Source: an uncultured Prevotella sp.
GTDB lineage: Bacteria > Bacteroidota > Bacteroidia > Bacteroidales > Bacteroidaceae
Length of the DNA stretch: 64,000 nt
Reading direction: 5' to 3'
NCBI GenBank assembly: GCA_900554545.1
Contig: USHW01000001.1
Span: 1 to 64,000 of the forward strand
Shown here: positions 25,400 to 34,543 of the stretch, one piece after another
Layout: each line of letters begins with the position of its first letter
Numbering within the stretch: position 1 is the stretch's first letter
Translations under genes and position numbers: made by a program
Notes under the pieces: model-generated
Databases searched by the model: none
What the model was told of the DNA's origin: nothing
What the model saw: the letters and a program-made list of their open reading frames with translations, nothing else

Positions 25400-26377
25400 G
25401 TTCAACATGATTCTGCAACGCTCTAAAATCTCCGTCAGTTCGTCAACCGTCTCTGCGCGGAGCATGGCTATGCGCGTCTGCCGGAAGTTCGGAATGCCCT
25501 TGAACACGGGGCTGGCGGCTAAGTGGCGGCGCGTGTGCAGTATGCCGCGATACTCGTCGATGCGCTCCACATTGATGCGAAGCTGCTCCTCGAGGATGTC
25601 TATTTTCCGGTCGATGGTGAGCGACGTGTCCTCCGGCAGGCCGTCGAGCTTGTCGCGCATTTCCTTGAACAGCCACGGATGTCCGAACGTTGCGCGCCCT
25701 ACCATCACGGCATCCACGCCGTAACGCTCGAACGCCTGTTCGGCCTCTTCGGGCGTGCGGATGTCTCCGTTGCCTATGATGGGTATGCGTATGCGTGGGT
25801 TCTGCTTCACGCGGCCTATCAAAGTCCAGTCAGCTTCGCCAGTGTACATCTGGGCGCGGGTGCGTCCGTGTATGGTGAGAGCCTCAATGCCGCAGTCTTG
25901 CAGCTGCTCGGCAAGGTCTTCGATGACGATGTTCTGCGCGTCCCAACCAAGCCTTGTCTTCACCGTTACGGGCACTTTCACCGCGTCGACAACCGCCCGC
26001 GTTATCTTCAGCATCAGCGGAATGTCGCGCAGCATACCTGCTCCGGCACCCTTGCCGGCCACCTTTTTCACCGGACAACCGAAGTTAAGGTCAATCAAAT
26101 CGGGCTTGGCCGCCTCCACAATCTTGGCCGCTTCGGCCATCGACTCTGCGTCGCGGCCGTATATCTGTATGCCCACGGGCCGCTCGTCGTCGCTTATCGC
26201 CAGTTTCGACACGGTGCTCTTGACCGACCGCACAAGGGCTTCGGCGCTTACAAACTCGGTATAAACCATGGCCGCCCCGAACCTCTTGCACAGCCGTCGG
26301 AAGCCGATGTCAGTGACATCTTCCATCGGAGCGAGGAAAAGCGGGCGCGGCCCGAACTGTATGTTGCGGATGTTCAT
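25361..26377 (-). CDS. dusB: tRNA-dihydrouridine synthase (DusB-like)
   Basis: This 338-residue FMN enzyme reduces uridines in the tRNA D loop. Visible are APMEDVTDIGFRRLCKRFG (16-34), YTEFVSAEAL, the active-site stretch LNFGCPVKKVAGKGAGAGML with the catalytic Cys, IHGRTRAQMYTGEADW and GNGDIRTPEEA with VMVGRATFGHPW. The last 12 residues (THPTPPEERELD) are not family sequence: they are read from a copy of the ACCCACCCCA repeat that also supplies the stop codon. A homologue of the same length minus this tail is expected. Confidence 0.93.
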   Translation of the reverse strand: MNIRNIQFGPRPLFLAPMEDVTDIGFRRLCKRFGAAMVYTEFVSAEALVRSVKSTVSKLAISDDERPVGIQIYGRDAESMAEAAKIVEAAKPDLIDLNFGCPVKKVAGKGAGAGMLRDIPLMLKITRAVVDAVKVPVTVKTRLGWDAQNIVIEDLAEQLQDCGIEALTIHGRTRAQMYTGEADWTLIGRVKQNPRIRIPIIGNGDIRTPEEAEQAFERYGVDAVMVGRATFGHPWLFKEMRDKLDGLPEDTSLTIDRKIDILEEQLRINVERIDEYRGILHTRRHLAASPVFKGIPNFRQTRIAMLRAETVDELTEILERCRIMLNTHPTPPEERELD

Positions 26378-26394
26378 TGTTCAATCTATTGAAG

Positions 26395-26537
26395 ACCCAC
26401 CCCAGCCTTCCCAAATGGAGGGGGCTTGGATGGCTTTGCTTACTGTTTTATTGTGTAATGACTGTATCTTAAATCTTGACGACTCGCACCTTGAAAAGGT
26501 AATCAAGCTCCCTCCCCTCGGGAGGGTTGGGGTGGGT
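26395..26537. repeat. Terminal-inverted-repeat element 2 (143 bp)
   Basis: The arms 26395-26429 and 26504-26537 (ACCCACCCCAGCC... and its complement ...GGGTTGGGGTGGGT) face each other. The right end sits directly on the dprA stop codon. Confidence 0.7.
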
Positions 26538-26538
26538 T

Positions 26539-27663
26539 TTAGCTCTTTATTAAATGATAAACTCCTCCTGCCCGGCACTTCACAACGCCTTTCATTTCGA
26601 GCGAGAACGTCACGGCGGCGAGCCGGCCTACGGCAATGCCCGTAGCGGTTGACAGCGTGTTTATTTGCTGGTCGTTATCCTTCGCAAGGATGTCGGCCAC
26701 GGCCTGCTCCTCGGCAGTCAGTTCGGGGAAGAGCGTGCGCTCGATTCCCGTGCGGCGTGCCGTGGCAAGCCGAGCGTCGTCCTGCCAGCCCATGGCGCGC
26801 ACAAGGTCGTCGGCCGATGTTATCAGGGCGGCCTTGTTGTCGCGGATAAGGTTGTTGCAGCCCTCCGAATACTCGTCGCCCACGCGGCCGGGGAAGGCCA
26901 TCACGTCGCGGCTATAGCTCTGGGCGATGCGTGCTGTGACAAGTGCGCCGCCGTGACTGGCGCTCTCCGCCACCACAACAGCGTCCGCGAGGCCGGCCAC
27001 GATGCGGTTTCTCCGCAGGAAGTTCAGCTTGTCCGCGTTGGTGTGTGTAAAATGTTCGGTAAGCAGTCCGCCGTGTGCAAGCATACTGTCGGCGGTGTCC
27101 TTGTGGCGCGGAGGGTATAGGTTGTCAAGTCCGTGGGCAAGAACGGCTACGGTGTCAAGCCCCGCCGCAAGTGCCTCCCGGTGCGCGCAGATGTCTATTC
27201 CGTAAGCCAGTCCGCTGACTATGAGCGTCTCCGGGCACAGCTCCGCCAGCCGTTTGACAAACGAGCGGACACAATCCTGCCCGTAGGCTGTACACCGCCG
27301 CGTGCCCACTATGCTCACCACGCGGCGGCTGTCGAGGCATCCCGAGCCGCGGAAGAACATCACCAAGGGCGCGTCTTCGCACGTTGCGAGCCGCTGCGGA
27401 TAGCCGTCGCCGCCCCAGCAGAGTATCTTCACGCCGGTGCGCACGGCATATTCCATCTCGCCTTCCGCCCTGCGGCGTGCCTCCTCGGTGTCGGCCAGAG
27501 CGTCGATGATGCGCTGCGGACATCCCGGGGCAATGCTCCTTACGTCGTGCCGGTTGTCTATTACGGCCGACGCGCTGCCTGCCGCGCGGCAAAGCTGCAC
27601 GGCTACGCCTGGCTGAATGCGGTCGAGCGACGACAGGATGAGGGAGGAAAGGACTTCGCTCAT
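26539..27663 (-). CDS. dprA: DNA processing protein DprA
   Basis: This 374-residue protein of the DprA/Smf family protects incoming single-stranded DNA and loads RecA during transformation. The Rossmann-like core is clear: VSIVGTRRCTAYG (about 118-130), LIVSGLAYGIDICAHREAL, TVAVLAHGLDNLYPPRHK, GGLLTEH, NFLRRNRIVAGLADAVVVAESASHGGALVTA and FPGRVGDEYSEGCNNLI. N-terminal HhH-like and C-terminal winged-helix regions flank it, as in longer DprA proteins. It lies upstream of dusB on the same strand. Confidence 0.95.
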   Translation of the reverse strand: MSEVLSSLILSSLDRIQPGVAVQLCRAAGSASAVIDNRHDVRSIAPGCPQRIIDALADTEEARRRAEGEMEYAVRTGVKILCWGGDGYPQRLATCEDAPLVMFFRGSGCLDSRRVVSIVGTRRCTAYGQDCVRSFVKRLAELCPETLIVSGLAYGIDICAHREALAAGLDTVAVLAHGLDNLYPPRHKDTADSMLAHGGLLTEHFTHTNADKLNFLRRNRIVAGLADAVVVAESASHGGALVTARIAQSYSRDVMAFPGRVGDEYSEGCNNLIRDNKAALITSADDLVRAMGWQDDARLATARRTGIERTLFPELTAEEQAVADILAKDNDQQINTLSTATGIAVGRLAAVTFSLEMKGVVKCRAGGVYHLIKS

Positions 27664-27750
27664 AGTTATATTAATTGATAATTGAGAGTTGAGGATTGAG
27701 AATTATGACTTCATTTAATGGAGAATTGAGAGTTGAGAATGGAGAATTAT

Positions 27751-27886
27751 GATTGCCTTTGATTGAGAATGGAGAGTTGAGAATGGAGAATTATGATTAC
27801 ATTTGATGATTTGGCACTATTTCTTTTGCCCATTTGGTAATCATAATTCTCCATTCTCAACTCTCCATTCTCAATCAAAGGTAATC
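27751..27886. repeat. AT-rich long inverted repeat, copy 2 (50-bp arms)
   Basis: Arms 27761-27800 and 27837-27876 are exact 40-bp reverse complements, and the match extends to 50 bp with one mismatch. Two further direct copies of the same word precede it from 27673, so 27664-27937 is entirely repeat. Confidence 0.85.
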
Positions 27887-27937
27887 ACAATTCTCAATTA
27901 TCAATTGTCAATTCTCAATTCAATCAACTCTCCATTC

Positions 27938-28339
27938 TCACTTGGAAACAAATCCGAACGCCTTGTCATAGTCCTCGCTGTGGGCGAGTTTGCCGTCTAC
28001 AAGGCACACAAGGTCAATCACTCCCTTGAAGCACAGTTTGTTGTCGGAGGCGCGGTAGATGTCCTGGTAGAACACGTAGCGCAGCCCTTCTTTCTTCAGG
28101 TTGATGCACGAGATGAACTCGTCGTCGCACCTTAGCGGCGTCTTATATTGCAGGTTCATCCTCGCCACCACGGCGTCTATGCCGCGGCGGTGCATCTCTG
28201 CGAAGCTAAGTCCGCACTGCTTCAGGAACAGATGGCGCGTATGCTCGGCGTAATGCAGGTAGTTGGCGTTGTTCACAATGCCCTCGATGTCGCACTCATA
28301 GTCGCGAACCTGCATCCGTGTGGTGAATATATAGTCCAT
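27938..28339 (-). CDS. Acyl-CoA thioesterase, hotdog fold (4HBT type)
   Basis: This 133-residue protein matches the 4-hydroxybenzoyl-CoA thioesterase family: RDYECDIEGIVNNANYLHYAEHTRH (12-36) covers the conserved D/N-x-x-G-I-V-N-N-A-x-Y-L-x-Y/H-x-E segment with the catalytic Asp. A long hotdog helix and beta strands follow (VVARMNLQYKTPLRCDDEF). It should hydrolyse a short or aromatic acyl-CoA thioester; substrate unknown. It is on the dprA strand, but separated from it by a 270-bp repeat block. Confidence 0.88.
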   Translation of the reverse strand: MDYIFTTRMQVRDYECDIEGIVNNANYLHYAEHTRHLFLKQCGLSFAEMHRRGIDAVVARMNLQYKTPLRCDDEFISCINLKKEGLRYVFYQDIYRASDNKLCFKGVIDLVCLVDGKLAHSEDYDKAFGFVSK

Positions 28340-28493
28340 AACAGGTGCAAAGATAGTGCAAAAATTCGGTTAAGCGAAGCGAAAACAGGATAAAGTCATT
28401 AGCTTAGGAGTTAAGGAGTTAGGAAGTTAAGGAGTTAAGACATTAGCTTTGTAGGTGGTATTCGGTTCGGGCTTATGCGGCGCATGGCTTTGC

Positions 28494-28574
28494 AAAAGGC
28501 CGTCAATTAGCTTGCAAAAGGTCACCTTTTGTGGGCTAAAAGGTCACCTTTTACAACGCCGTTTGCCGTCTTTT
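28494..28574. repeat. 22-bp-period array D (four cores)
   Basis: Cores AAAAGGCCGTCAATT, AAAAGGTCACCTTTT (twice in a row) and CGTTTGCCGTCTTTT start at 28494, 28516, 28538 and 28560. A solo ACCCACCCCA-type copy (28593-28620) follows, just before the DUF2851 stop; a GTTAAGGAGTT tract precedes (28402-28445). Confidence 0.88.
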
Positions 28575-28624
28575 GCATCACTGTTTGTCAATTCTCCTCC
28601 CCTCGGGGAGGCTGGGTGGGGGCT

Positions 28625-29917
28625 TCACTTCCGCAAAAACTCATACCCAATCCTGCACCTCAAACAGTCCTTCTTGTCGCAATATGCGTGCTTGAGCTGT
28701 ATTATCGCCTGGCTGTCGGCTGCGCTTTCTGCCTGCATGCCGCACTCCGCCCACAGGCGCACGATGTGGTTGTTCTCAGCCTTCAGCTGCGCCATCATAT
28801 CCATAGAGCGGTCGCACAGTCCCTCGTCTCCCCGGTGGCGGCCATACGCAAAGAGCACAGGCAGCGCCGTGTTGATGATTATCACGTCGAGCGACGACGG
28901 CGACAGGGCCTTCTTCGCCTTTCGGCTCGGCGCGCCGAAGGCGTGGTGTTCCTGCCAGTAGGGCGTGGCCTCGGTGCGCAGCATGTCGCGCATCTGCTCC
29001 GCCGTGGCGCACTCCGCCAGTCGGCTCAGGTCGCTCCTGCGCGAGTGGTAGAGCGCGGCCAGCTGCGACAGGCGTATGTACGGGAAGTTCTGAGGCCTTG
29101 TCCGCAGGAACTTCCACTCGCTGCCGTCCATGGCTTTAAGGCCGAACTTATGGGCGAGGTATGAGTATTCTCCGCGCAGCTTGTTGAAATATCCGTCCTC
29201 CAAGGCCGCCTCGCGGTGGCGTTGCGGCATGGTTGAGGGGTCGAGCAGTCCGGCCTGGCCTATGAACAGGGCTTCAAGTTGGAACAGGTCGTCCCTGTGG
29301 TGCGCTGCCGCTTGCAGCCATCCGCCGCCCGCCCAACGCTCGAAGGCGTCGCCGTTCACGCCGAAGCCGAACGTGCGCGCCATCGTGACGAACAACGCCT
29401 GCTCCCAAGAACCGCCGCACTGCGCCACCCTACGCACTATTGCGGCAGTCTTTTCCTCAAGCCGTTCGGCCAGCAGGCGGCTCATCCAGCCGTGTGCGGT
29501 CAGGCGGTCGAGCCTCGGTATGACGGCGCGGCACGGCGGATAGCGGTCTTCATGCAGCAGCGCGGCGTAGTTGTCGGCCACCTTTTGCGGCACGGCCATC
29601 TGCACCTGAGCCACCCGTCGGCCGTCGCTCGTTACGGCGTCTCCGTCAACCTGCTCGACAACATGCAGCACAACGTTGTCATACCGCTTGTCGCGGTCGT
29701 GCCCGTGGGCGCGCCATGCTGACGCCCTTTCGTGTATCTCTACGTTCCCTATCCATTCCGTTCCGCCTATTTTCACCTTCGCGTTGAAGAAGTCGGGACC
29801 TGCGTCGCTGTTCTGCAGGCCCGTGTCAATTACTTCAACGGCCAGTCCGTCGGTGGTCTGTAGCGATTTCAGGGGGAACATCTTGTGCTTCCATGCGTAT
29901 TGTAGTAGGGCTTCCAT
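28625..29917 (-). CDS. DUF2851 family protein
   Basis: This 430-residue protein is characteristic of Bacteroidetes. It starts [19 protein letters not shown] and has the conserved [35 protein letters not shown]-like segment (here [23 protein letters not shown]). That D-x-x-N-A/K...E-I-H layout recalls a metal-dependent nuclease fold. The C-terminus has a four-Cys cluster ([12 protein letters not shown]). Function is unproven. No signal peptide, so it is cytoplasmic. It is flanked on both sides by repeat blocks. Confidence 0.88.
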   Translation of the reverse strand: [430 protein letters not shown]

Positions 29918-29934
29918 GTTTTCAAGGAGTTTCT

Positions 29935-30145
29935 TTCAGAAGTTAAAGGAGTTTCTTTCAGGAGTTAAAGGAGTTAAAGAAGTTATCGCTCGCTGCGCTC
30001 GCTAAGGAGTTAAAGCCGTTACCTTTGCTATTAGTTCTTATCAGCATTCCCTCCCTCGGGAGGGTTAGGGAGGGGCTAAAGCCGTTACCTTTGCTATTAG
30101 TTCCTATCGGCATTCCCTCCCTCGGGAGGGTTAGGGAGGGGCTTC
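29935..30145. repeat. Composite intergenic repeat block
   Basis: AAGGAGTTTCTTTCAGAAGTTAAAGG-type words, an inverted ATCGCTCGCTGCGCTCGC hairpin, then two direct copies of a ~66-bp unit (TACCTTTGCTATTAGTTC..., CCCTCCCTCGGGAGGG...GGGGCT) at about 30016 and 30082. No gene lies between 29918 and 30469. Confidence 0.7.
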
Positions 30146-30230
30146 CTATGGCCTATCGGCCTTATAAGTCCCATTGGTTCTATTCGTTCTCGCAATCGCC
30201 TGATAATCAATTGCTTGCCAGCCGCCTTGC

Positions 30231-30311
30231 AAAAGGCCGTCTTTTGCATTGTAAAAGGTGCCCTTTCGGCGTGCGATTCATGGCCTTTTGCCTTGCGTTT
30301 TGCCGCCTTTT
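30231..30311. repeat. 22-bp-period array E (four cores)
   Basis: Cores AAAAGGCCGTCTTTT, AAAAGGTGCCCTTTC, GATTCATGGCCTTTT and GTTTTGCCGCCTTTT start at 30231, 30253, 30275 and 30297. Confidence 0.85.
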
Positions 30312-30469
30312 ACAAATCTGTTGGACGCGCGGCGCTTCCCATCCCATCTGCAAATATAGTGAAAGGCGAGTGCAAAGCAAAACAAAAGACGAAGTTTTCA
30401 TACAAAAAAATCCCGTATGCCATTGTGGCATACGGGATTTTTATTTTGTTTACCGATAGTTGTTACCGG

Positions 30470-32452
30470 TTATTTCTTCAGTACTTTTACGGTTGTTCCA
30501 TCAGCCTTGCGCACGATGTTGATGCCTTTCTGCATCTCGTTCAGCTTGCGTCCGCTAAGGTCGTAGATAGCTTCAACGCCGTTCTCTGTGCCGGTTGTCA
30601 CTTCGCTGATGCCTGAAGTGTAGTTCTCACCGAACAATACTGTGACGAAGACATCCGGGATTTCAATCTTCACGTTGAGTTTGCCGTTCTCTATTTCGCC
30701 GCTGATGTTAGCCTTGAGACCCTGCTGTGCAAGGGTCTGGCCTAATGACCAGTCAACGCCTTCGATGTCGCCTTCGGTGATGGTTATCGCCGCATTTTCA
30801 ACTGAAAGGGTTTGTACACCGCCTTCTTCAGCGCTTGTAACGCCTTCAACAGTGATGTTGCCTACGCCACTTTCTCCAAGCATGAAGTTCTTTAGAGACA
30901 ATGTATATGTGCCGTCTGCCTGCTCTTGGATGGTTATCGTTGCCTCCAGGTCTGTTGCTACGGGGCTGCCGGCCATGGTGACGTTCATCTTGTCGGTAAA
31001 CGACATTGGTTCGCCGGCCGCCTTATACAGGTTTACGGTATATGTGCTGCTTGTCTTGTAGTCGTTAGACGTTACCGTTACGGTAACCTTGTAGCCGCCG
31101 TCGGTCTGCTCTACAGTCTTGTTTATGATGGCTCCGCGTCCGTCAGAAGCTACTGTAACGTCGTCGGCTGTCAGCTCGTCTGTGAAAGAATAGATGTCAA
31201 GCTCGTTTGTTCCGTCCTCAAACGTTATGTCCTGCCCCTTTATGTTGAAGCTTGTCAGGTTGGCATTGTAGATAAGCTCGATGTCGTCAACATACAACTC
31301 GTCGGGGTTGTCCGCATCTTTGCTCCCTACACCGGGCTGCGCGTTGGTGGATATTGTTACGAGGATAGCCTTCGTTGCAGCACCGTTTGAAGCGTAAGTG
31401 TCATAGTCAAACGGTATGCTTATCCTCTGCCAAGTGAAGTCTTTGCTCTCAATCTGCGCGTTCTGAGCCTTTGCAACCACGTTGGTGTATGTCTCTTCCG
31501 GGTCTTCCGGGTCTTGGTAGTAAGTACCGTCGGTGATTACCGCGCTTACGGTAGCATATTTGTTCTCACCAAGGTCTTGGCCTTGCTTGAATTTAACCCA
31601 TACAGACAATGAGTCCGGTTGACCGTTCAGTAAGGTGTAGAACGGGTCTCCGTTGCCGTCAACGGCTGTATTCTCAATGTCAAGGAAAGCACAGTTTGCC
31701 GGGTCGGAAGCAGACATCGCTCCAGCCTGCATTTGCCCTGTTGTCATTGTTCCGTTAGCAGGAATAGAAGGTAAGGCCAATCCCGATACAATTCTTACGC
31801 TCCTACTTCCCAAAGAGTTTGTGCGTCCTTCTTCTGCGATAAACGTGTGAGGAGTGCTACTTACAAAACCTGCAAATATTCCGGTGCAGCTCATGAAGGA
31901 GTGCCAAGCATTGGGTTCATCGCTTGAATTGTTTTTATACGTTGCCGTATGGAAGTTCTCGAAGCCGGAGTTCGGAAGCTGGTAACCGCCTGTTCCGAAA
32001 ACAGCGTCAACGTTGAAGTCCTGTTCCAATTGTTCAATTACTACAGGCAGATTGATGATTAGGTATAAGTTTTTGTCGTTCATCTTGCTGCCTTCCTTGA
32101 TTGTTACGGTCACCTTGTTTTCCAGCATTTCAGCTATACTGCTTCCATTGGTGATTGCCGCCTCTTTGGTAATAGGCTCGAAATATGCGTAGCCGTCGCC
32201 TCCGTCAGTGCTGTTTGCCTTGACATCCTCGATGGTTACATCTCCAATCAGCATGACATTGGCAAAAGTGAACTGGTTGAGCACGATGTCATAGAGACCG
32301 TCTGAGCCATCAACGGGGGTTACTGTTATCTTGGCAGTAGCCGGTGCGGTAGGAACGCCGTTCAGGGTGATGGCTAAATCGTCTGTATAATCTGTTGCAT
32401 TGGCGGCCAAGGCCATCACGGCTGCGGCCACGAGGGTTAAAATTTTCTTCAT
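30470..32452 (-). CDS. Secreted calycin-like/PCMD-domain protein with C-terminal sorting-type tail
   Basis: This 660-residue exported protein has a signal peptide (MKKILTLVAAAVMALAANA). Residues about 20-140 and 510-620 are two similar beta-rich calycin-like modules (DYTDDLAITLNG...; SFTDKMNVTMAG...). Between them lies a PCMD-type carbohydrate-metabolism domain, with the NSGFENFHTAT start and SLSVWVKFKQG. The C-terminus GVEAIYDLSGRKLNEMQKG...VLKK resembles type IX secretion sorting tails of Prevotella. It is the last gene of a three-gene envelope operon, downstream of a beta-barrel and a PCMD lipoprotein. A cell-surface binding role is likely; the ligand is unknown. Confidence 0.82.
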   Translation of the reverse strand: MKKILTLVAAAVMALAANATDYTDDLAITLNGVPTAPATAKITVTPVDGSDGLYDIVLNQFTFANVMLIGDVTIEDVKANSTDGGDGYAYFEPITKEAAITNGSSIAEMLENKVTVTIKEGSKMNDKNLYLIINLPVVIEQLEQDFNVDAVFGTGGYQLPNSGFENFHTATYKNNSSDEPNAWHSFMSCTGIFAGFVSSTPHTFIAEEGRTNSLGSRSVRIVSGLALPSIPANGTMTTGQMQAGAMSASDPANCAFLDIENTAVDGNGDPFYTLLNGQPDSLSVWVKFKQGQDLGENKYATVSAVITDGTYYQDPEDPEETYTNVVAKAQNAQIESKDFTWQRISIPFDYDTYASNGAATKAILVTISTNAQPGVGSKDADNPDELYVDDIELIYNANLTSFNIKGQDITFEDGTNELDIYSFTDELTADDVTVASDGRGAIINKTVEQTDGGYKVTVTVTSNDYKTSSTYTVNLYKAAGEPMSFTDKMNVTMAGSPVATDLEATITIQEQADGTYTLSLKNFMLGESGVGNITVEGVTSAEEGGVQTLSVENAAITITEGDIEGVDWSLGQTLAQQGLKANISGEIENGKLNVKIEIPDVFVTVLFGENYTSGISEVTTGTENGVEAIYDLSGRKLNEMQKGINIVRKADGTTVKVLKK

Positions 32453-32476
32453 AAATTTTCCTTTCTTTTTATTTGA

Positions 32477-33229
32477 TTATTTGATTCTGTAACTAATACC
32501 GATTGTCCCATAAATGGGGTAGAGGTTCTGTTCGATGGTGTCGAAGCTGGCATCGAAGATGTCGGTGAAGCCCCACGACAGGTCGGCGAACACGCCCCAA
32601 TGGCGGTGGAAGTACCAGTCTACACCGGCCAGCATGCCGAACTGCCACGAACGCATCGAGTCGGAGAAGTCGTAAACGCCGCGGCTGCCGTCCTCTGTGC
32701 CTATATATACCTTCTGTCCTGTTGGGTCGCCAACGCGTATGTAGCCGCCGTAGGCGTCGCCGGTGAACTTGGGCGAGTTGATGTACGACAGGTATGGGCC
32801 GAGCTTTATGTGCAGGTTGTTGTTCACGGCGTAGGTCGCCAGGAGCGGAAGTGTAAGCATCCATTGTTCCACGTTGATGCTTACGCCGCCGGTGAAGTTG
32901 CCCTCAAGCCGCTGATTTCCGCGCACAAAGGCCATGTGGTAGTTCTTAACGGTAGACTCTACGTCCATTCCCTTGTTCTCAAGGTATATTCCGGTGGTTA
33001 CGCCCCAGTGTTCGCTGAAGTCGCGGTAAACGCCGAGACCGAGGTTGAAACTTGGCGTAAGGGTGAACTTGTCGAGGCTTCTGATTGTGGCAGGCATGCC
33101 CATCGGGGCGGTGCCTCCTATGCTGTAGCCGAAGCGCAGGTTGTATGTCAGGTTGTCGAACAGGCGGAACGCTCCTGCCTGCGTGGCCGTCAGGGCGGCC
33201 AGGATTATGGTGAATATTGCTTTCTTCAT
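32477..33229 (-). CDS. Outer-membrane beta-barrel protein
   Basis: This 250-residue protein has a signal peptide (MKKAIFTIILAALTATQAGA) and then regularly alternating amphipathic strands ending in aromatic residues (FNLGLGVYRDF, GVTTGIYLENKG, WMLTLPLLATYAV, LHIKLGPYLSYI, FGMLAGVDWYF). It closes with YPIYGTIGISYRIK, a barrel-type last strand. The layout fits small PorT/OmpW-like barrels. ATG 33229 directly follows the stop of the lipoprotein gene (two bases between them), which fixes the start and implies translational coupling. Confidence 0.85.
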   Translation of the reverse strand: MKKAIFTIILAALTATQAGAFRLFDNLTYNLRFGYSIGGTAPMGMPATIRSLDKFTLTPSFNLGLGVYRDFSEHWGVTTGIYLENKGMDVESTVKNYHMAFVRGNQRLEGNFTGGVSINVEQWMLTLPLLATYAVNNNLHIKLGPYLSYINSPKFTGDAYGGYIRVGDPTGQKVYIGTEDGSRGVYDFSDSMRSWQFGMLAGVDWYFHRHWGVFADLSWGFTDIFDASFDTIEQNLYPIYGTIGISYRIK

Positions 33230-33231
33230 GG

Positions 33232-34401
33232 CTATTCGGTTTGTTCTGCACAAATAACTTTAACTTCGTCGATGTAGAGCGTGCTGCCTATTGCGCCGCG
33301 GAATGTCGCACCCTCGATGCTCGACGTGAACACCACGGCGAGGTTGTAGCCGCGGTTTTGCAGCACGTCGCGGTCTATCGGCTGGCGGTAGTCGAAGTCA
33401 ACGATGAATTCCGTCCATTCGTCAACGTCGGTAACGTTCTCCACCTGGGCTATTGCGACAATCTGCTCACTGGTCTTCACATCGTCGCCGTGCAGATAAA
33501 AAGCGTTTCCGTTGCTGTCTTGGTTGCGGTAAAGCACGGCGTAAATGTCGCCCTGGTCGTATGTGCCGGCTATCGGGTTGCGGTCGCCGTCTACGCACTG
33601 GCCGCCCGATGTGTACTTATACCATCCTGTGAATTGCAGCGGTTCCTGGTTGAAAGTACGGCCGAACTGGGTGGCCTGCATTGCGCCTTCAGTTCCGCTC
33701 AATGCCTGACTGGCGTCAAATTCGCCGATGAAGAGGTTGCCTGCGGCGATGCCCATGTGGACTATACTGCCGAAGGTGCCGGTGCTCATGGTCTCAAGCC
33801 TGACTCCCTGGCCGCTGTGTCCGTCGCTTACGGGTGACGAGGGGTACTCGTCTGCCGGTGTGCTGCCGCCGGCGAGCTGTGCGCTCAGGTTGAAGCCGGC
33901 GTTGCCTGTAGCCCAGTTGCCGAGCCATTCGCCGGTTGAGGAGAGGTCGCTCCACTCGTAATACTGTCCTCCGGCAGAGCCGTTGACGAGCCGTGTGTTC
34001 TCGAAGTCGTATTCAGTGGAGTTATATGCCTCGCGGAACGACACGTTGTACGTGCGCGTCCACTCGCCGTCCTGCGACGTTACGGTATAAACCACCACTT
34101 TGCCGCCTGAGAAATCGTGTGCGCTTCCGTTTTCGGGGCTTACCGTCGCGCCCTCTGTGAGGCGGAACATCGGCGCCATTGCCGACACGTCAACGCCGTC
34201 CTTTATCTCGAAAGTGATGTCGCTGACGTTTGAGAGTACGTTCACGAGCGTGTCGCTTGGCGCGAAGAACACGTCGGTGGGGTTGTCAAGATGGACGTAA
34301 GCCTGCTCGATGTCGCATTCGGCGTTGAGCGGCTCGTCCTTGAAGCAGGACGAGAAGGAAAAGCACAAGGCCGCGCCGAGCAGCAGGTGGTAAATTTTCA
34401 T
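33232..34401 (-). CDS. PCMD-domain surface lipoprotein
   Basis: This 389-residue lipoprotein has a lipobox FSFSSCF, with the lipidated Cys at residue 19. An immunoglobulin-like N-terminal module (about 25-130) ends at VYTVTSQDGEWTRTYNVSF. A PCMD domain of the carbohydrate-binding jelly-roll type follows, with FENTRLV, GWYKYTSGGQ and the closing STLYIDEVKVIC. It is the first gene of the operon, directly behind a consensus promoter, and is followed within two bases by a barrel. Together they look like a surface capture system. Ligand unknown. Confidence 0.85.
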   Translation of the reverse strand: MKIYHLLLGAALCFSFSSCFKDEPLNAECDIEQAYVHLDNPTDVFFAPSDTLVNVLSNVSDITFEIKDGVDVSAMAPMFRLTEGATVSPENGSAHDFSGGKVVVYTVTSQDGEWTRTYNVSFREAYNSTEYDFENTRLVNGSAGGQYYEWSDLSSTGEWLGNWATGNAGFNLSAQLAGGSTPADEYPSSPVSDGHSGQGVRLETMSTGTFGSIVHMGIAAGNLFIGEFDASQALSGTEGAMQATQFGRTFNQEPLQFTGWYKYTSGGQCVDGDRNPIAGTYDQGDIYAVLYRNQDSNGNAFYLHGDDVKTSEQIVAIAQVENVTDVDEWTEFIVDFDYRQPIDRDVLQNRGYNLAVVFTSSIEGATFRGAIGSTLYIDEVKVICAEQTE

Positions 34402-34430
34402 ATATATTATATAATGTGAGAAATTGGGTG

Positions 34431-34461
34431 CAAAGGTATATGAAAAATCGTTTTTTGCAAA
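34431..34461 (-). promoter_or_regulatory. Promoter of the PCMD/barrel/calycin operon
   Basis: On the minus strand TTTG (34458-34461), 19 bp, TACCTTTG (34431-34438), 30 bp before the lipoprotein ATG. Confidence 0.75.
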
Positions 34462-34543
34462 ATTTTAAGGCAATAAGTGTACATTTTATAGATTGTTTTT
34501 GTAAAAAGACAGGGGAAGAATACCCGTCTTAGGCAGGGCTAAC

